Assembly (NCBI GenBank): GCA_024509875.1
Contig: JAMPIV010019842.1
Span: 62,001-126,000 of the forward strand
From: Oreohelix idahoensis
Lineage: Eukaryota; Mollusca; Gastropoda; Stylommatophora; Oreohelicidae
DNA: 64,000 nucleotides
Direction: 5' to 3'
The position numbers and the translations under genes are program-made. Numbering within the stretch: the stretch's first letter is position 1; the number at the start of each line of letters is the position of its first letter. The notes below the pieces were generated by a model that was not told the origin of the DNA, ran no database searches, and saw only the letters and a list, made by a program, of their open reading frames with translations. This document shows positions 1 to 11,921 of the stretch, in pieces.

Positions 1-2100
1 ACTAGACACAATGAAAAACTTTATGAAATCTATGTACAGAGCGATATTCCAACTGGAGGCAATTTGATCACATCAGAAGTGGCCTCGTGTCGATCAGGTT
101 TTTTGGCCCCTTTAAATTACTTTACACTGTAAGAAGGGAGGGGGGGGGGGGAGGGAGGGGCCTCACTTGGGTCATGTCCATTCTGTTTATTACTTTGCAG
201 AAAAATTTGAACCCACCACTCACCCTTGGTTGCAGCTTTTCAACTTCATTCCCTGTTTCTGCCCAGCTGGAGACTAATTGCGAAAATAACCCCTATGTTG
301 AAAAAACAAATTACTCTCCCAAGTTCCATAGCCCTATGCGATTGTTCCACATCCAGCCACGATGCCCTTTCCGCGAGCTTCATTGATCATACACTGAGGC
401 AGAGCCACGAGACCTCTCGCACCCTTTACTTCAACAGTAATGACACTTGCAGTGAACCGTTTTTAGTGTCACAAGTCCATGACACAGATTCATACACTGA
501 TAGGCAGCCACGAGACCTCTCGCCCTACTTCAACAGTAATGACACTTGCAGTGAACCCGTAGTGTCACAAGTCCCTGACCAGGTCATTATTACTTGGACA
601 CGTTTGAACGAGTGTTGCTTCTCCAATTCTGGATTAAGAGTGGCACGGTCAGCTCATAATCATTTATTATCATGAGCGCTGACGAAGAATGCAGCACTAT
701 AATTGGAACGTCTTCAAGATCTTTTTATACTCTATGGGATATTGCCCTTAGCAAGCTTCCCAGTCATTTGCCCAGTCAAGAATAAGATTGTAAACTGCTA
801 CTTGGTTTACTTGGCTCTTGAGATTTGCTGTTTTCCTACTCTCAGAAATATGTATTTGAGGTACTCGGTCTGACTTGACAAACGCTGTTCGAGTCTTCAC
901 TTTGCCAGGTCTATTGTAAGCAGTCAGCTCATTTAGTACTTGTTGTGGCGGCAATGTGCTATCGCTCAAGGTCTAATGACACCTTCCAAGACGAGAGCAC
1001 TTGTTCAAGTGTCTGTCTTTCATGGCACAGGAGTCTGTCTGTTAGCATGTTAAGACGTTTCCCCTATGTCACAAGGTTTGCGGACGATGGCAGGAGGAAA
1101 CTATAAATGGGAATTACAGTGTGCGGATGTCACCCCATTACTTAACACAATATAGTGATTAACAAAAGTGACACTTTTTTTTTAAATTACGGAGAGAATA
1201 TTATGAATCACTACACAATAAAGGACCCAATGCTGACTGCTTTGGCTGATTATACAAGTTAACTTTCAGACCGTCCAACTTGTAATATGTTTAAAGTTTG
1301 TCCCACAACACCTGGGTCAATAAAGCACCAACGGACCAGGGGCTGGACAACTTTAGCATGGACAAATCCTGCTTCTACTGTTCCAACGAGACTGTGGTCT
1401 ACCAAAAACAATTTGTCATTGTATCTAGCTTTTACAGTTTTTCAACAGTCAACAAATCGACAAATAACTTTAAAATTTAATGTACGTTTTCAAGCATTAA
1501 AACCAGTGTAAGATTGTCTATGTGAAAAATATTCATTTTAAAGTAAATTGATAGTTTCAAACTTGTCAATCAGTTGTAAACATAAATGAAAGCATATTCC
1601 AATTTATATTGTGAACACTTTTCATTCAGTGGAGATGTATTGGTAAACATACTCTATCATGTATCGTTAACCTTTTCATTTAAATATAAAAGTTCCTATG
1701 AAAGCTACCCCTAAAATATGAAATTATCACCCCTGGTGGTAACGCTAGTCTTTCACAGAACGAACCACGCTAAGCAGAGCACAGAGAAAAAAAATAAGAG
1801 GACAGAGACAAAAGAATTAGAATCAAAGATGTTCCGTGAGTTGACAGTTGATGAATGTCCTTAAATTGAGAGTTTAGAAGAGGGATAAATCTTCGGGGAC
1901 AGCAGTCGTCGTTTTCCAGTCGTGAACGCCCTAACATTAGAGACAGCTTGTAAACACTGATGGCCAGTAAGAGAAGAAAGAGAGAGCAAAGACATTGAGA
2001 AATAATTGAGTTTAAATTTAGGCAGTACAATGGTTGACCAACCTCAAACGAAAGTTTGGACTCATTATGTTTCACACCAGCCACGTTACACGTAAATAAA
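1..2100. other. Anonymous AT-rich DNA, no supported gene
   Basis: No open frame here looks like a conserved protein; the longest frames are short and of biased composition. One local tandem duplication is visible: a block of about 102 bp at roughly 398-585 occurs twice, each copy starting with CAGCCACGAGACCTCTCGC or a close variant and ending with GTGTCACAAGTCC. I see no RNA gene or transposon end. Confidence 0.6.
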
Positions 2101-2104
2101 CTTA

Positions 2105-2775
2105 TCATATTTTTGCACTGATTGTCGGGGTCAAGTTACTCATCAGTGTTGATATCAATTCGTCAAGCTGGAGTCAAGTTACTCATTTTAGTGTTGATAT
2201 CAAATTGTCATGAGTCCAAGTTTCGATCATAACTCGTGTTTGATATCAATCGTCAGCTGTCGGAGTCCAAGTTACTCATCTAGTGTTGATATCAATCATC
2301 AGCTGTTCTGAGTCAAGTTACTCATTTAGTGTTGATATCATCAGCTGTTGTGAGTCAAGTTGCTCATCTAGTTTGTTGACATCAATCGTCAGCTGTTGGA
2401 GTTAAAGTTACTCATCCAGTGGTTGATGTCAATCGTCAGCTTCTGAGTTCAAGTTTACTATCATTTTGATATCAATCGTCAGCTGTCTGAGACAAGTTAG
2501 TCATCCAATGTTGATATCAATCGTGAAGCTGTCTGAGTCAAGTTACTCATTCCAGTGTTGATATCAATCGTAAGCTGTCTGAGTCAAGTTACCTCATCTT
2601 AGTGTTGATTATCCAAGCTGTTGAGACCATCAGTCCATATTGTTGATATCAATCGTCTGCTTTGACAAGTTAGTCCATCAATGTTGATAATCATCGTCAG
2701 CTGTCTGAGTGTACTGAGTGGATAGTCAACGTCAGTGTCTACAGTTACACCAGTGTTGATTTCAATCATTCAGCA
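2105..2775. repeat. Degenerate minisatellite, about 45-50 bp unit
   Basis: Roughly a dozen imperfect copies of a unit built from GTTGATATCAATCGTCAGCT followed by a GAGTCAAGTTACTCAT block. Copies differ by many small indels, so the array is old or fast-decaying. No coding potential is seen. Confidence 0.85.
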
Positions 2776-3059
2776 GTCTGCGTGGAAGCTGTTGTGTGTT
2801 TTGCATTCATAAGAAATGCTCCTTTGGCCATCAACCAAGGGCCTGCCCTACTGTTTGAGGTAGGTGATACCAACCACTATACAAATCATACAGCAATGCA
2901 CGGCCACACATACATGTGGCTGGCAATCACTATGTTTATTTAAATGGTCAGAAACCCCACCACTGGAAGATCACATGCACGTTTTATGTAGGATGTCTCC
3001 ATGGTGGACCAGCGTGTAGTTGTGGATCCAATACTCCAGTAGGGCTACTTTGTTTAACA

Positions 3060-3815
3060 TGAATACATTATGGTTACAATAATCAACCAAGATAAACATA
3101 TCACACATTATAACTCTTACCATAATGGAAATATAATCACACATTACATGTTATCTTTACATAATCAGAAAATATATCACACAATTACTTAACTCTTACA
3201 TAATCAGCCGGGAATTATATCAAACATTAAATAAACTAATTACATTATATAACTTTAACGTTACTCTTACATAATGCCAGGGAAATGTATAACCACATTA
3301 TTTTACTCTTAGATCAGGAAATTCAGGAATATAGCCACATTACTTAACTCTACATAACAGGGAAATATATCACACATTAATAATGTTTACATAATCAGGT
3401 CTTATATACATGGTTATTTAACTCTTACATTTATCTAGGAAATATATACACATCTTAATCTCAACCTAATCAGAAATATATCAATTATTACATAACATCT
3501 TACTTTAATCATGAAATATATTCACATCTACACTCCTCACTTTAATGAGGAGGAAATATATCAAACATTACATAACTCTTATACAATCAGGAAATATATC
3601 ACACATTACATAACTCTTACATAATCAGGAAATATATCACACATTAATCAGAAATTTCTTACATAATCATGAAATATATGACATATTACATAACTCTTAC
3701 ATAATCAGGGAATATATCTCCCTTTTCATAACTCTTACATAATCAATTAATATATCTCACATTACAAAACTCTATATAATCAGGAAATATATCACACATT
3801 ACAAAATTGCCTACT
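3060..3815. repeat. AT-rich minisatellite, about 37 bp unit
   Basis: Many imperfect copies of a unit resembling ATAATCAGGAAATATATCAC followed by ACATTACATAACTCTTAC. The best-preserved copies lie around 3570-3720. Non-coding. Confidence 0.85.
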
Positions 3816-4228
3816 GATATAACCGACTGATCCAGGCACATGGTTAATATTTAAATTAGATGCCATGCTTTGAAACGTTGCAAATACCGAACCAAATAAT
3901 ATGACTGAAATGTAATGACGTATTTTTTGTTTAAGATTTTGATACTGATCAACTAGCCACGGGTAGCAAGAATTCTATCCATTGGACACAGTCACATCCC
4001 AGTATTCAGTTTTGTCTTCATTTATTTACTTATTTATTTATTTGGTTTAAGCAAATCCAAACTCCTCGTTAAGAGATAACCCTTGACCATAAATACGAAG
4101 CAATATAAAAAAAAGTGTTTTTCTTTTATTAATGACACAGAAGCAGAAAACTAATGATAGAAATACAAAAAAGTCAATTTTCTGATTAATGAACAGCACT
4201 AGTTACTGCTGATGAAACATTTAATTGT

Positions 4229-4690
4229 GCCTTTTTTTTCCCCTCGCATGAGGTCGCATATTTTTTCCTCGCATGAGGTCGCATTTAACTCGCATGAGTC
4301 GCATTGGAACACGCCCAACATAAACGCATTTCCCAACACAAAAAGACCCAATGACAAACAAGTTTCACTGTAATAATCCTCTGTGTTTTCACACAAAAGA
4401 TCTAATGACACATAAGTGTCACTGTACTGAACCTTTGCGCCTAGCACATGGTTATATTAGGGCGCATGTCCAAATTTTTTTTTTTTCCCTCGCATGAGGT
4501 CGCATTTAACTCGCATGAGTCACATGGGAACACGCCCAACACAAACGCATGTCCCAACACAAAAAGACCCAATGACAAACAAGTGTCACCAATGATCCTC
4601 TGTGTTTTCAAAATAAAGGTCTAATGACACGTAAGTGTCACTATACTGATCTTTTGTGCCGGGCACATGGTTATATTAGGGCGCATGTCG
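4229..4690. repeat. Two tandem copies of a 221 bp unit
   Basis: The landmark ACGCCCAAC occurs at 4311 and again at 4532, giving a 221 bp period. Each copy runs from a T-tract plus CCTCGCATGAGGTCGCAT to a segment ending TATATTAGGGCGCATGTC. The first copy has an extra local duplication of the CTCGCATGAGG block. No gene is supported. Confidence 0.8.
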
Positions 4691-5575
4691 TAATATAAAA
4701 GACCCTTAGCTCTAAGTAATATTATTGTGCACATTTACGACTAGATAACGAACACACAAATTACATTATCTCTGAGAGTGGTAGATCAGCTAAGTGCTCA
4801 GTACTTTAAAATGTGCATTAAGTTCAAAATCTTTTAAATTTTTTTGACAATGTGCATAGAAAAAAAAGAAAATTTAAAAAAAGGAAAATAGCAAATATTG
4901 TCCCTGAAACAAAATGTTAAATCTAATGCAATTGTTTATAATAAATATATAAAAATTACAAAATATGAACGTCCTTCTATTCAGTCTGAAAATATTTTGT
5001 TCATTACCTAATTGTTTTCCCTTGGAAAGCAAAACAAGCTACCTACCCTAACAGGTCATTGATGACGGGGAGATAAATATGTAAAATTTTAATGTCGTCC
5101 GCGACAAGTTGTCAATTGTTTTCTTCCTCGCTCCAGTGTTTCTATCATTTATTTACTTCATCCTCAAGGCGTTATAGTTATACAGTCCAGATGTGTTTGT
5201 AATATTTCTTTGTCGCTCAAGTGACGGACTCAGCGGCAGCTTACAGCCTTACGTGGTTAAGTACCTTGTTACGTTATTTCCGATGTCCCGTCCAATCTGA
5301 CCAGATGTGTGATCTTTCGCTTATAATAGGCGTATTTTTTTTCTAATTGCTATTACGTTTTGACCGCTAGACTGTTATCTCAGTCGTTTTTTTTTTTATT
5401 TTTTTAAAATTTATTTGTTAGCATTGTTGTAAGCCCTGAAAAGAGCTAATCGTGTAAAGGACCGTGAGCTTGTTGTCTATAGTCGTCACGTCGTGCGTTT
5501 ATTGTAGCATAGTTGCGTACTAAATGTGTGTATTTATTTATTTTTGCAAGTGTGAGTAGCATACAATGCGCAAAA
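4691..5575. other. AT-rich DNA without recognisable gene
   Basis: A/T homopolymer-rich sequence with no conserved frame. It precedes the repeat-rich left edge of the palindromic element. I see no target duplication that would fix the exact insertion point of that element. Confidence 0.5.
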
Positions 5576-5745
5576 CGAGGCGGTTTCAGGCGGCGGCGCA
5601 TGACTTTTATATAGCAAAAAACTCGATCGATTTAAGGCGGCGGCGTTTCAGGCGGCGGCGCATGACTTTTTATATAGCGATATATTTTAGCGGCGGGGCT
5701 TCCTCTGACGATCAGACGTATGACTTTTTATATAGTAATATATTA
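5576..5745. repeat. Three copies of a GC-rich block ending in a TATATAG motif
   Basis: A GGCGGCGGCG-rich segment followed by CATGACTTTTATATAG occurs at about 5598, 5660 and, more diverged, 5718 (about 60 bp spacing). A 23-bp stretch of the first copy (5598-5620) recurs identically at 11934-11956 in the centre of the palindrome. That links this edge to the palindrome centre and makes it a candidate for former terminus sequence. Confidence 0.7.
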
Positions 5746-5751
5746 GTTCGA

Positions 5752-6440
5752 TAATGGTATTGTTTATACATGTATACAATATATATAAAAAATATAAAAA
5801 ATCGATAATGACGGAAAATTTAAAAAATCGATAATTAGTAGGTTACTAAGAGGTTTTTTGAAGTGCCTTTTTTGTGTTGGCGTGGGTGACGATGTATGTT
5901 GTAGGGGTAGCTGGTGGGGTGGGTTAGGGTGGATTTTTGTTTTAAGTATTGTGTTGGTAGTGTATTGGTGTGTTTGTTTATACATGTATACATACAATAT
6001 ATGTATAAAAAATATAAAAAATCGATAATGTTGAGTTACTAAGAGGGTTTTTGTAGTGCCTTTTTTGTGTTGGCGTGGGTGACGATGTATGTTGTAGGGG
6101 TAGCTGGCGGGGTGGGTTAGGGTGGATTTTTTCTGTGAAGTATTGTGTTGGTAGTGTATTGATGTGTTTGTTTTTATACATTGTATACATACAATATATG
6201 TAAAAAAAATATAAAAAATCGATAATGTTGGGTTACTAAGAGCGTTTTTGAAGTGCCTTTTTTGTGCTGGCGTGGGTGACGATGTAGCTGGCGGGTTGGG
6301 TTAGGGTGGATTTGTGTGTGTGATGTATTGTACCGGTAGAGTGTTTGGCTGTAGGTGTCTTAATTGTGTGTTGTAGTTTGAGGGGCTGTTGAATCGTGGG
6401 GTGTGTTGGGGTATGGGTTTTTGTGTGCGTGTATTTTAAT
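5752..6440. repeat. Three direct repeats of about 200-215 bp at the outer left edge
   Basis: Units start near 5760, 5975 and 6172 with a TACATGTATAC-like palindrome and an AAAAAATCGATAATG block. They continue through GTGCCTTTTTTGTGTTGGCG and GGTGGGTTAGGGTGGATTT, ending in a TGTGTTTGTTT tract. The third unit is longer and more diverged. These repeats are absent from the outer side of the right arm, so they lie outside the palindrome or were lost on the right. Confidence 0.8.
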
Positions 6441-6464
6441 TGTTGTATATACAATATATATATA

Positions 6465-7040
6465 TGGGAGTGAAGTGAAAGAGTCCTGTACTAGGTCTAC
6501 CATCGAAGGTGCGTCACGGTATTGTTGTCTATTGTTTATTTTACATATTGACATATTTTACAACAGTTATACGAACAGTTAGACGATAGACTTAGATAAT
6601 AAGAAGACGATATTTTACAACAGATATACGAACATTTAGACGATATATTTAGACATACAACGGACGATATAGGTAACAAAAAGGTGTTTTAGTTAATATA
6701 GTTTTTATTTTATATTCAATAGTGTTTTTGTAGTATCAAACGTATATGGTAATATATAGTATTTTTTAACATAATACATTGTGCAGTAATTTTTTATCAA
6801 ATGAATGTACAATAATTATACAGGAAAGACGGTTTGTATATGGTAACATTATCAAACATTGATATTTTCACAAATGAATGTACAATAATACATAGAGGAA
6901 TTATATAGGAAGGATGTATGTTCAAAATATTACAATATTTACAAATAAAAAATCATCACAGCTGCAGGCCAGACCTTGAGGGGAGTCGTCACGTCGTAAG
7001 AAATAGAGGTGTGTGTTGTATATACCTGTAGGTATCTGTG
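6465..7040. other. AT-rich 3' flank outside the polymerase tail (left arm)
   Basis: Non-coding DNA between the polymerase stop region and the outer edge. It carries two related blocks with ACGATATTTTACAACAG and GTACAATAAT repeats, mirrored at 17380-17870. No conserved frame is seen; it would be the subterminal, end-proximal region of the parent element. Confidence 0.55.
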
Positions 7041-7264
7041 TGTGTACAGATAATTTAAATGTTTGAGGGGTGATGTGGTGACGTTGTCGGGGTACCATGT
7101 ACCTGTAGTTCGATGTAAAAGTAAGACAGGGCATTGCGGTGTTGTAAGTAGGTGTAGATGGAGGATTTGTGTGCTCTGAACCCGATATTTTTTCCCACCC
7201 TGTGCTTGTTGCGTATTGAGGACTTCTAAGAAAGTGTGTTTGTCTATTTTGTTGTGGTGTTTGT
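7041..7264 (-). pseudogene. Polymerase C-terminal tail remnant (left arm)
   Basis: Read on the minus strand, this matches the last ~65 residues of the larger element's polymerase: DKHTFLEVLNTQ here against DKNTFLEVLNTQ there, then a TYLQHHNALSYFY-like stretch and the terminal DNVTTSPL motif. The match is spread over different frames because of small indels, including a 5 bp insertion near 7095 that is absent from the right arm. The junction with the polymerase N-terminal frame is immediate, so the entire exonuclease and polymerase core (about 1,000 codons) has been excised. The reading is homology by eye to 18333-18530 in this same window. Confidence 0.75.
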
Positions 7265-7729
7265 TCAAGCGATTGAGTGGTCTTGAATATGATATAGATA
7301 GAAGGATGTGGCCGGGATTGCTTCAACATAATATTTTGTATTGGGTCTGTTTAATTGTGCATGTGTGATAATGTCGGTGTCTTGTAACTGTGAGAGAAAA
7401 GATTTGAAATCTGTAAGATTTTTGACTAAGTGAGGGTGTTCTAACACGACCCCGTTATTATGTGAGGCATGAAATAAGCGTAATTGGTTTGTTTCTCTGT
7501 CTCTCAAAACTACGTGGTGACTGAAGTTAATCTTGAAGCGTTTTGTCTGTTGTGTAAAGACAGAAAGCAAAAGACTTTCCCATTCAATTCTTTGGCTGTT
7601 ATGGAAAAAAGTGAATGTGGACAAATATTTATGTTTGTTGGAGGGTGTTTTTATGGCTTGCCAGTTATCAGTGTAGATTTGTCTTATGTCAGCTGGTAGG
7701 TCATCTAACGAGTCTTCTTCGGACGTCAA
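7265..7729 (-). pseudogene. Maverick DNA polymerase N-terminal region, core-less (left arm)
   Basis: This 154-residue frame contains the segments DLPADIRQIYTDNW, TKRFKINFSHHVVLRD and RLFHASHNNGVVLEHPHLV, followed by RPNTKYYVEAIPATSFYLY. All have diverged counterparts directly upstream of the full polymerase (21500-22044: DIPSDVRQIYTDYW, TKRFKINYSLHSILRH, RFYHASHNNAFVLENPHFV). It therefore represents the N-terminal part of a Polinton-type protein-primed polymerase, a region whose exact role is not established. The frame has no ATG (TTG at its edge) and lies out of frame with the zinc-finger frame just upstream, so the two parts are joined only through a frameshift or splice. It ends at a stop exactly where the internal deletion begins. 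Confidence 0.75.
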
Positions 7730-7760
7730 GCGGGTTTTTTTATATGGGACTGGGTACTGG

Positions 7761-8411
7761 TCATGGGGCGTTTCTTGGTCTGGCCTGATTTTGGGGGGTG
7801 AGATGGGGTGGGACTTGTTGAATAGGGGGCTCTTGGTAGTGTGGAAGTTGTTGTGGTGTAGAGGCCGCCATAGATGCTGAGTCTGTTATGGCACCGGCTG
7901 GTGGTGTCTGTTGGTGCGCCGAGCTTGAGTCTGTTGTTGTGACACCTGATGATAGTGCGCGGTCATTAGGGTGCTGTGGTATTGGTGGGTTCTGCAGTGT
8001 TGCTGCGGTGTCTGCTGCTGTTGAAGAGGTGTGTTGGTGTTTTCTGTGGATGCGTAGATTGTCAAGGCGGGTAAAGTTTTTATTGCAGACCTCACATACT
8101 AGTAGAGTCAGCGAGTGCCTGGTCTTGCTGTGTCGTAATAGGTCTGCGCGCCTCGTGAAGGTCTCCCCACATCTGCTACATATAAGATTGGTTTGTGCCA
8201 CTGATGTGTCTGTTTGTGCTGAGCCAGACCCATGTTTATTCTCTATGTGACGTTTCAGCGTATCGGGTCTGGTAAATACTAAACCACAGAAAGCGCACTC
8301 ATGATTGTGGCGCTCGTGTGCTGTGGCCATATGCCGAGTAAGATCATGACCTCGCTTGAAAACAGACTGGCAGTGTAAACAGGTATAGCCCCGTCGTTGA
8401 GTTGACTCCAT
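7761..8411 (-). CDS. Four-finger C2H2 zinc-finger protein (left arm)
   Basis: Starting at the ATG at 8411 the protein is about 216 residues. Four perfect CX2CX12HX4H fingers lie at residues about 11-32, 39-60, 78-99 and 106-127. They are followed by a Pro/Gln/Ser/Thr-rich tail. The ATG is preceded by a pyrimidine-rich tract ending in CAG, so it may be a second exon. In the larger Maverick the equivalent position, upstream of the polymerase, holds only a degenerate finger, so this is probably the N-terminal part of a zinc-finger/polymerase fusion rather than a host gene. The frame ends before the polymerase-N frame and is shifted relative to it. The predicted role, sequence-specific DNA binding such as terminus or origin recognition, is inference. 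Confidence 0.65.
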   Translation of the reverse strand: MESTQRRGYTCLHCQSVFKRGHDLTRHMATAHERHNHECAFCGLVFTRPDTLKRHIENKHGSGSAQTDTSVAQTNLICSRCGETFTRRADLLRHSKTRHSLTLLVCEVCNKNFTRLDNLRIHRKHQHTSSTAADTAATLQNPPIPQHPNDRALSSGVTTTDSSSAHQQTPPAGAITDSASMAASTPQQLPHYQEPPIQQVPPHLTPQNQARPRNAP

Positions 8412-8466
8412 CTGTGAAAAGACGAACAAAAAGCCGTTAGGCACACATAAATAAAATTAAATACAT

Positions 8467-8472
<6 letters not shown>

Positions 8473-8505
<33 letters not shown>

Positions 8506-8543
8506 GAAAGAGAGAGAGAGAGGAAGAGAGAAAGAGAGAGAGA
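8473..8543. repeat. GA microsatellite upstream of the zinc-finger gene (left arm)
   Basis: A nearly pure GAGA tract interrupted by a few A and C substitutions. The mirrored CT tract lies at 15766-15867 and is longer, so its length changed after the arms duplicated. Confidence 0.9.
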
Positions 8544-8544
8544 A

Positions 8545-10930
8545 TAAACAGGTAAATAAAACACAGACTTATAGATAGGTATACATACGCCTACTCTTCC
8601 TTATAACCAGTCTTATTCTTTAGTCTGTTATCAAAGGAAATAATTTTGTTTAACGTATCAGAATGGTCCACGCGCGCTGTGTCAGAAAGATATGGATTTA
8701 AAACTCAGCCCGTTCGCGAGACAGTACCGAGTTGACCTGTCCTTTTTTAAAATAACGAAAATATAAGTATTTATTAAAGTGTATGTTAGTTTCAATCATG
8801 GTTATAGCAAGGTGACTTAATGTAATATGTTGATTGTATTATCTCTATCTTTTTCCGTGTGTAGTTCAGTATTGTTTTAAAAGCCAAAATACGCTATTTC
8901 TAAACTATTATGTTGTCTAATTTTCACGGGCTGGTTTAGGTAGTTTGTAGTGACTCGGGTCCTTAATTATTTTTAAAGTAATATGTTTGTAGTTACTATG
9001 AGAAGTTTTTTTATAGAAGCAGCTTGTGAATACTGAAATACGACTCGAGCGCATGTGTTGTGGAATCAAATCAATTTATCGATCTACCCAAACATCTTTG
9101 CGCTACATCCAAGCAAGTATTTGAAATAGACTATTAGTCTATACAAGTTTAGAGTGTTGTTATCAGAAAGTATTACAAGTTGTAAGTATCACGGATAATT
9201 TTTCAAAACCCAAATATATTTTGCTTTCGCACGAGTTTAACAATAGACGAGAAACGTAGATAAGGTTTAAACTAAGGAATTTTTCTCACTACTATACCCA
9301 GCACATAAAAAATAAGTCGGATAATTCTTAACTTAGCTAAACCATACACACATGTAAGGATTTAACAAACAACTATTATTAAAATACCTATTAGTCTAGA
9401 CATATTAACTTTGAAACAACCTTTACCAACACTGGCTAGCGAAAAAGCGAATACACAGACATGTCTTTTAAATAGAAAACAGATATTTAATACTACACAC
9501 GGATAAGGAATAATAAGTTAGTCTCGGAGTTAACATTTTTAACAAAACACACAGATAAAAATAACAGAGATATTTATTTATATTTAACACCTTAACACAA
9601 AAAAACACGAAGACCAAAAACATTAAAACGAAAACAAACGAATACAACCACAAAACAGATATTTTTTAAACATAAAGATATTTATTGTATATATCCTAGC
9701 GAAAACAAACAGCTATTTATAAAAATATTTATATTTTTATACATAAAGAAGTGTTATATATTTTAACTTCCTATTTTATTTTTTATTATTATAGGGAAAA
9801 ACAGACGAATACACAACAATATACATATACCGAAGTTTACATTTAGAACTTTGCATAGGGTTTTCTTCCAGTCTCTGAGTGTTAAGAAAATACGCCATAG
9901 GAAAAAAAAAAATGAAAACACATGAACACATACCCAGATATTTTTTCCACAGAGTCTTAATACCCTTAAAAAGGACACAGGACATATATCTCTTAAAGGC
10001 CAGAGATATTTAACACAAAAATACGAATAAAAACAGAATAACATACGTTTGGTGGTGAGCTGTTGCTTTTTCAGAAGTTTGATATGAGAAGGCTTTCACA
10101 ACGTTTTTTTTTCAGAGACGTTTCACCGGTCCAGGTCTGGTTAAAAGAATGAGACATGTCTAAAACAATTCGTGATTAAGACAATGACTTTCCAATTAAA
10201 AGTTAGTCCGAGCGTATGAATTTCGTGATGGAGCCAGATTGGTTGTTGTGGTTGAGACACAGTTTCAGAAAATAGTTCGCGCGCAAGCGCTTCGGCATGG
10301 TTTGGTCGATAAAAACGTGAGTGTCATAACGTATGAACAGGAAAATCGACCCCGCCCTGGTTTGAAACCAGATCAATGACCCGCAAAAAAAACACATCAC
10401 GTGTAAATTTCTGTTCACGTCACTCATACACAGTTATTATATTGTATGTTTTCAAACAACAAACATGCTAAAAAAACGTGAGAAACCCCTGATACCACCA
10501 TGTATTGAGAATCACTGTTCAAGAATTTGAGAATCGTGCAAACATTGTGAGAACCTCTGGTGTAACAAAATGTGACAATCACTGATACCAAACATGTATT
10601 GAGAATCACTGTTCTAAGAATTTGAGAATCACTGGTCAAGAACATAACAATCCCTGGAAGAATATGTTTAAAAGTGTCTGTTTGGTACATTTATTTTTAG
10701 TTACCATATATATATTTTAAAGCTTGCTTTTTATAGATATCATTTGTTTCTTATTAAGTTGTGTATATATTTTTATATATATTCAACATATAGGACTGCG
10801 AAAATGAAAAACAATCTATAAAAAACTTTTTTTATATACAGAGGGACATTATCACATATTCTAGTGTTTCGAAAACATTTGTTAAAATGGTTGATCGCAA
10901 AAAAAAGTTTTTTGTCCCCTCAAACAGCTG
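8545..10930. other. AT-rich upstream region of the left arm
   Basis: No conserved protein frame. It contains a GC-richer block with GGTTTGGTCGATAAAAACGT and CGCGCGCAAGCGCTTCGGCA around 10265-10320. A short direct repeat follows at 10495-10640, whose units carry TATTGAGAATCACTGTTC and TTTGAGAATC. Both are mirrored in the right arm. Related TTCTCACATTGT motifs stand just upstream of the ATPase gene of the larger element, so this probably corresponds to the intergenic control region between polymerase and ATPase. Confidence 0.5.
10495..10640. promoter_or_regulatory. Clustered GAGAATC / TTCTCAC motif repeats (left arm)
   Basis: The block TGTATTGAGAATCACTGTTC followed by AAGAATTTGAGAATC occurs at about 10500 and again at about 10591. 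GTGAGAACCTCTGGTGTAAC lies between the two. The same cluster is inverted at 13695-13860, and a looser version (GGTTACACCAAGAGGGATTC, TCTCACATTGT) lies at 24415-24500. Conserved spacing in a non-coding position suggests binding sites, but no factor can be named. Confidence 0.4.
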
Positions 10931-10932
10931 AT

Positions 10933-11113
10933 AGAGAGAGAGAGAGAGAGTTAGAGAGAAGGCTTTTAGGAAGGAGAAGAGAATAGAAGAGAGAAAAGAA
11001 GGGGAGATGAAAAAGAAAGAAAGAGAAAGAGAATGAAAGAAAGAAGAGAAAGAGAGAGAGAGAAAGATTGTGAGAAATGAGAATAAATGAACGAAAGAGA
11101 GAGAGAGAGAGAT

Positions 11114-11145
<32 letters not shown>

Positions 11146-11155
11146 AAGATATAGA
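10933..11155. repeat. GA-rich microsatellite block (left arm)
   Basis: A long interrupted GAGA tract, mirrored by the CT tract at 13281-13436. Open frames across it encode only Arg/Glu or Ser/Leu runs and are spurious. Confidence 0.9.
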
Positions 11156-11921
11156 GAGAAGAATAAAAACACAGTGTTATTTCTTATTCTATGGGAATGA
11201 AATACCACACGTCCGCTGTGTCAACAAGGATATCGATGTAAAACCCAGTCTGTGGGTGACCCAACATGTTTGCGAGACATGTGACGATTTTTCCCTGTCG
11301 TTTAAGAAATAAACTTTATTAACGTGTTTGATCGTTTGTACCACACCAAGGCGTTTTTTCTTTGTGTAGTTCGACAAATATGGTATCTTCTAAATATTAT
11401 TTTTTAATGTGATAAAAGTGTTTATTAATTTTTGCGTTATCAGATTCTGTCTTTTTATATTTGTTATGTTAACACAAATAAACCTCGCAAAAATAAAATG
11501 AACAAAATACTTGTCTAACAGTATTAGTGACAAACACGACTAAGTTTTAAACTAAGGAAAATTATTAACCTATAGTACATAATCGGGTAAGTCCTTATCA
11601 AAAAAAATATTACACACAATGTCCGGATTTACCATAAAAACAGATTACAAATTTTAGTATCAGAGTTAACATCTTAACAGATATTAACAGTTAGACTATT
11701 TTGAAACAGCCTTTAGCAACACCGACTAGCGCACAGACATAGCTTTTTGTTTAAATATTTAATACAACACACGAACAACTAAAACTTTTTATAATGTTAT
11801 TAAATAGAAATAATTATTTTAACAACCTAACACAGAGTACCGAATACACACACACACACACACACACATTTAGACCTTTGTGTAGGTTATGTCTTCACAG
11901 TGTCTGTTAAGAAAAATAGGA

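Larger units (their letters stand above)
6465..11921. repeat. Left arm of the large palindrome
   Basis: This arm is the reverse complement of 12505-17872. Anchors: the CACTTCACTCCCATATATAT block (rc near 6465, direct near 17850), the polymerase-N frame (7265-7729 against 16611-17075), the zinc-finger frame (8411 against 15928) and the AAGTCTTAACAGACAC-like inner edge (about 11905 against 12515). Differences are scattered substitutions, small indels such as a 5 bp indel near 7095, and changes in microsatellite length. Confidence 0.9.
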
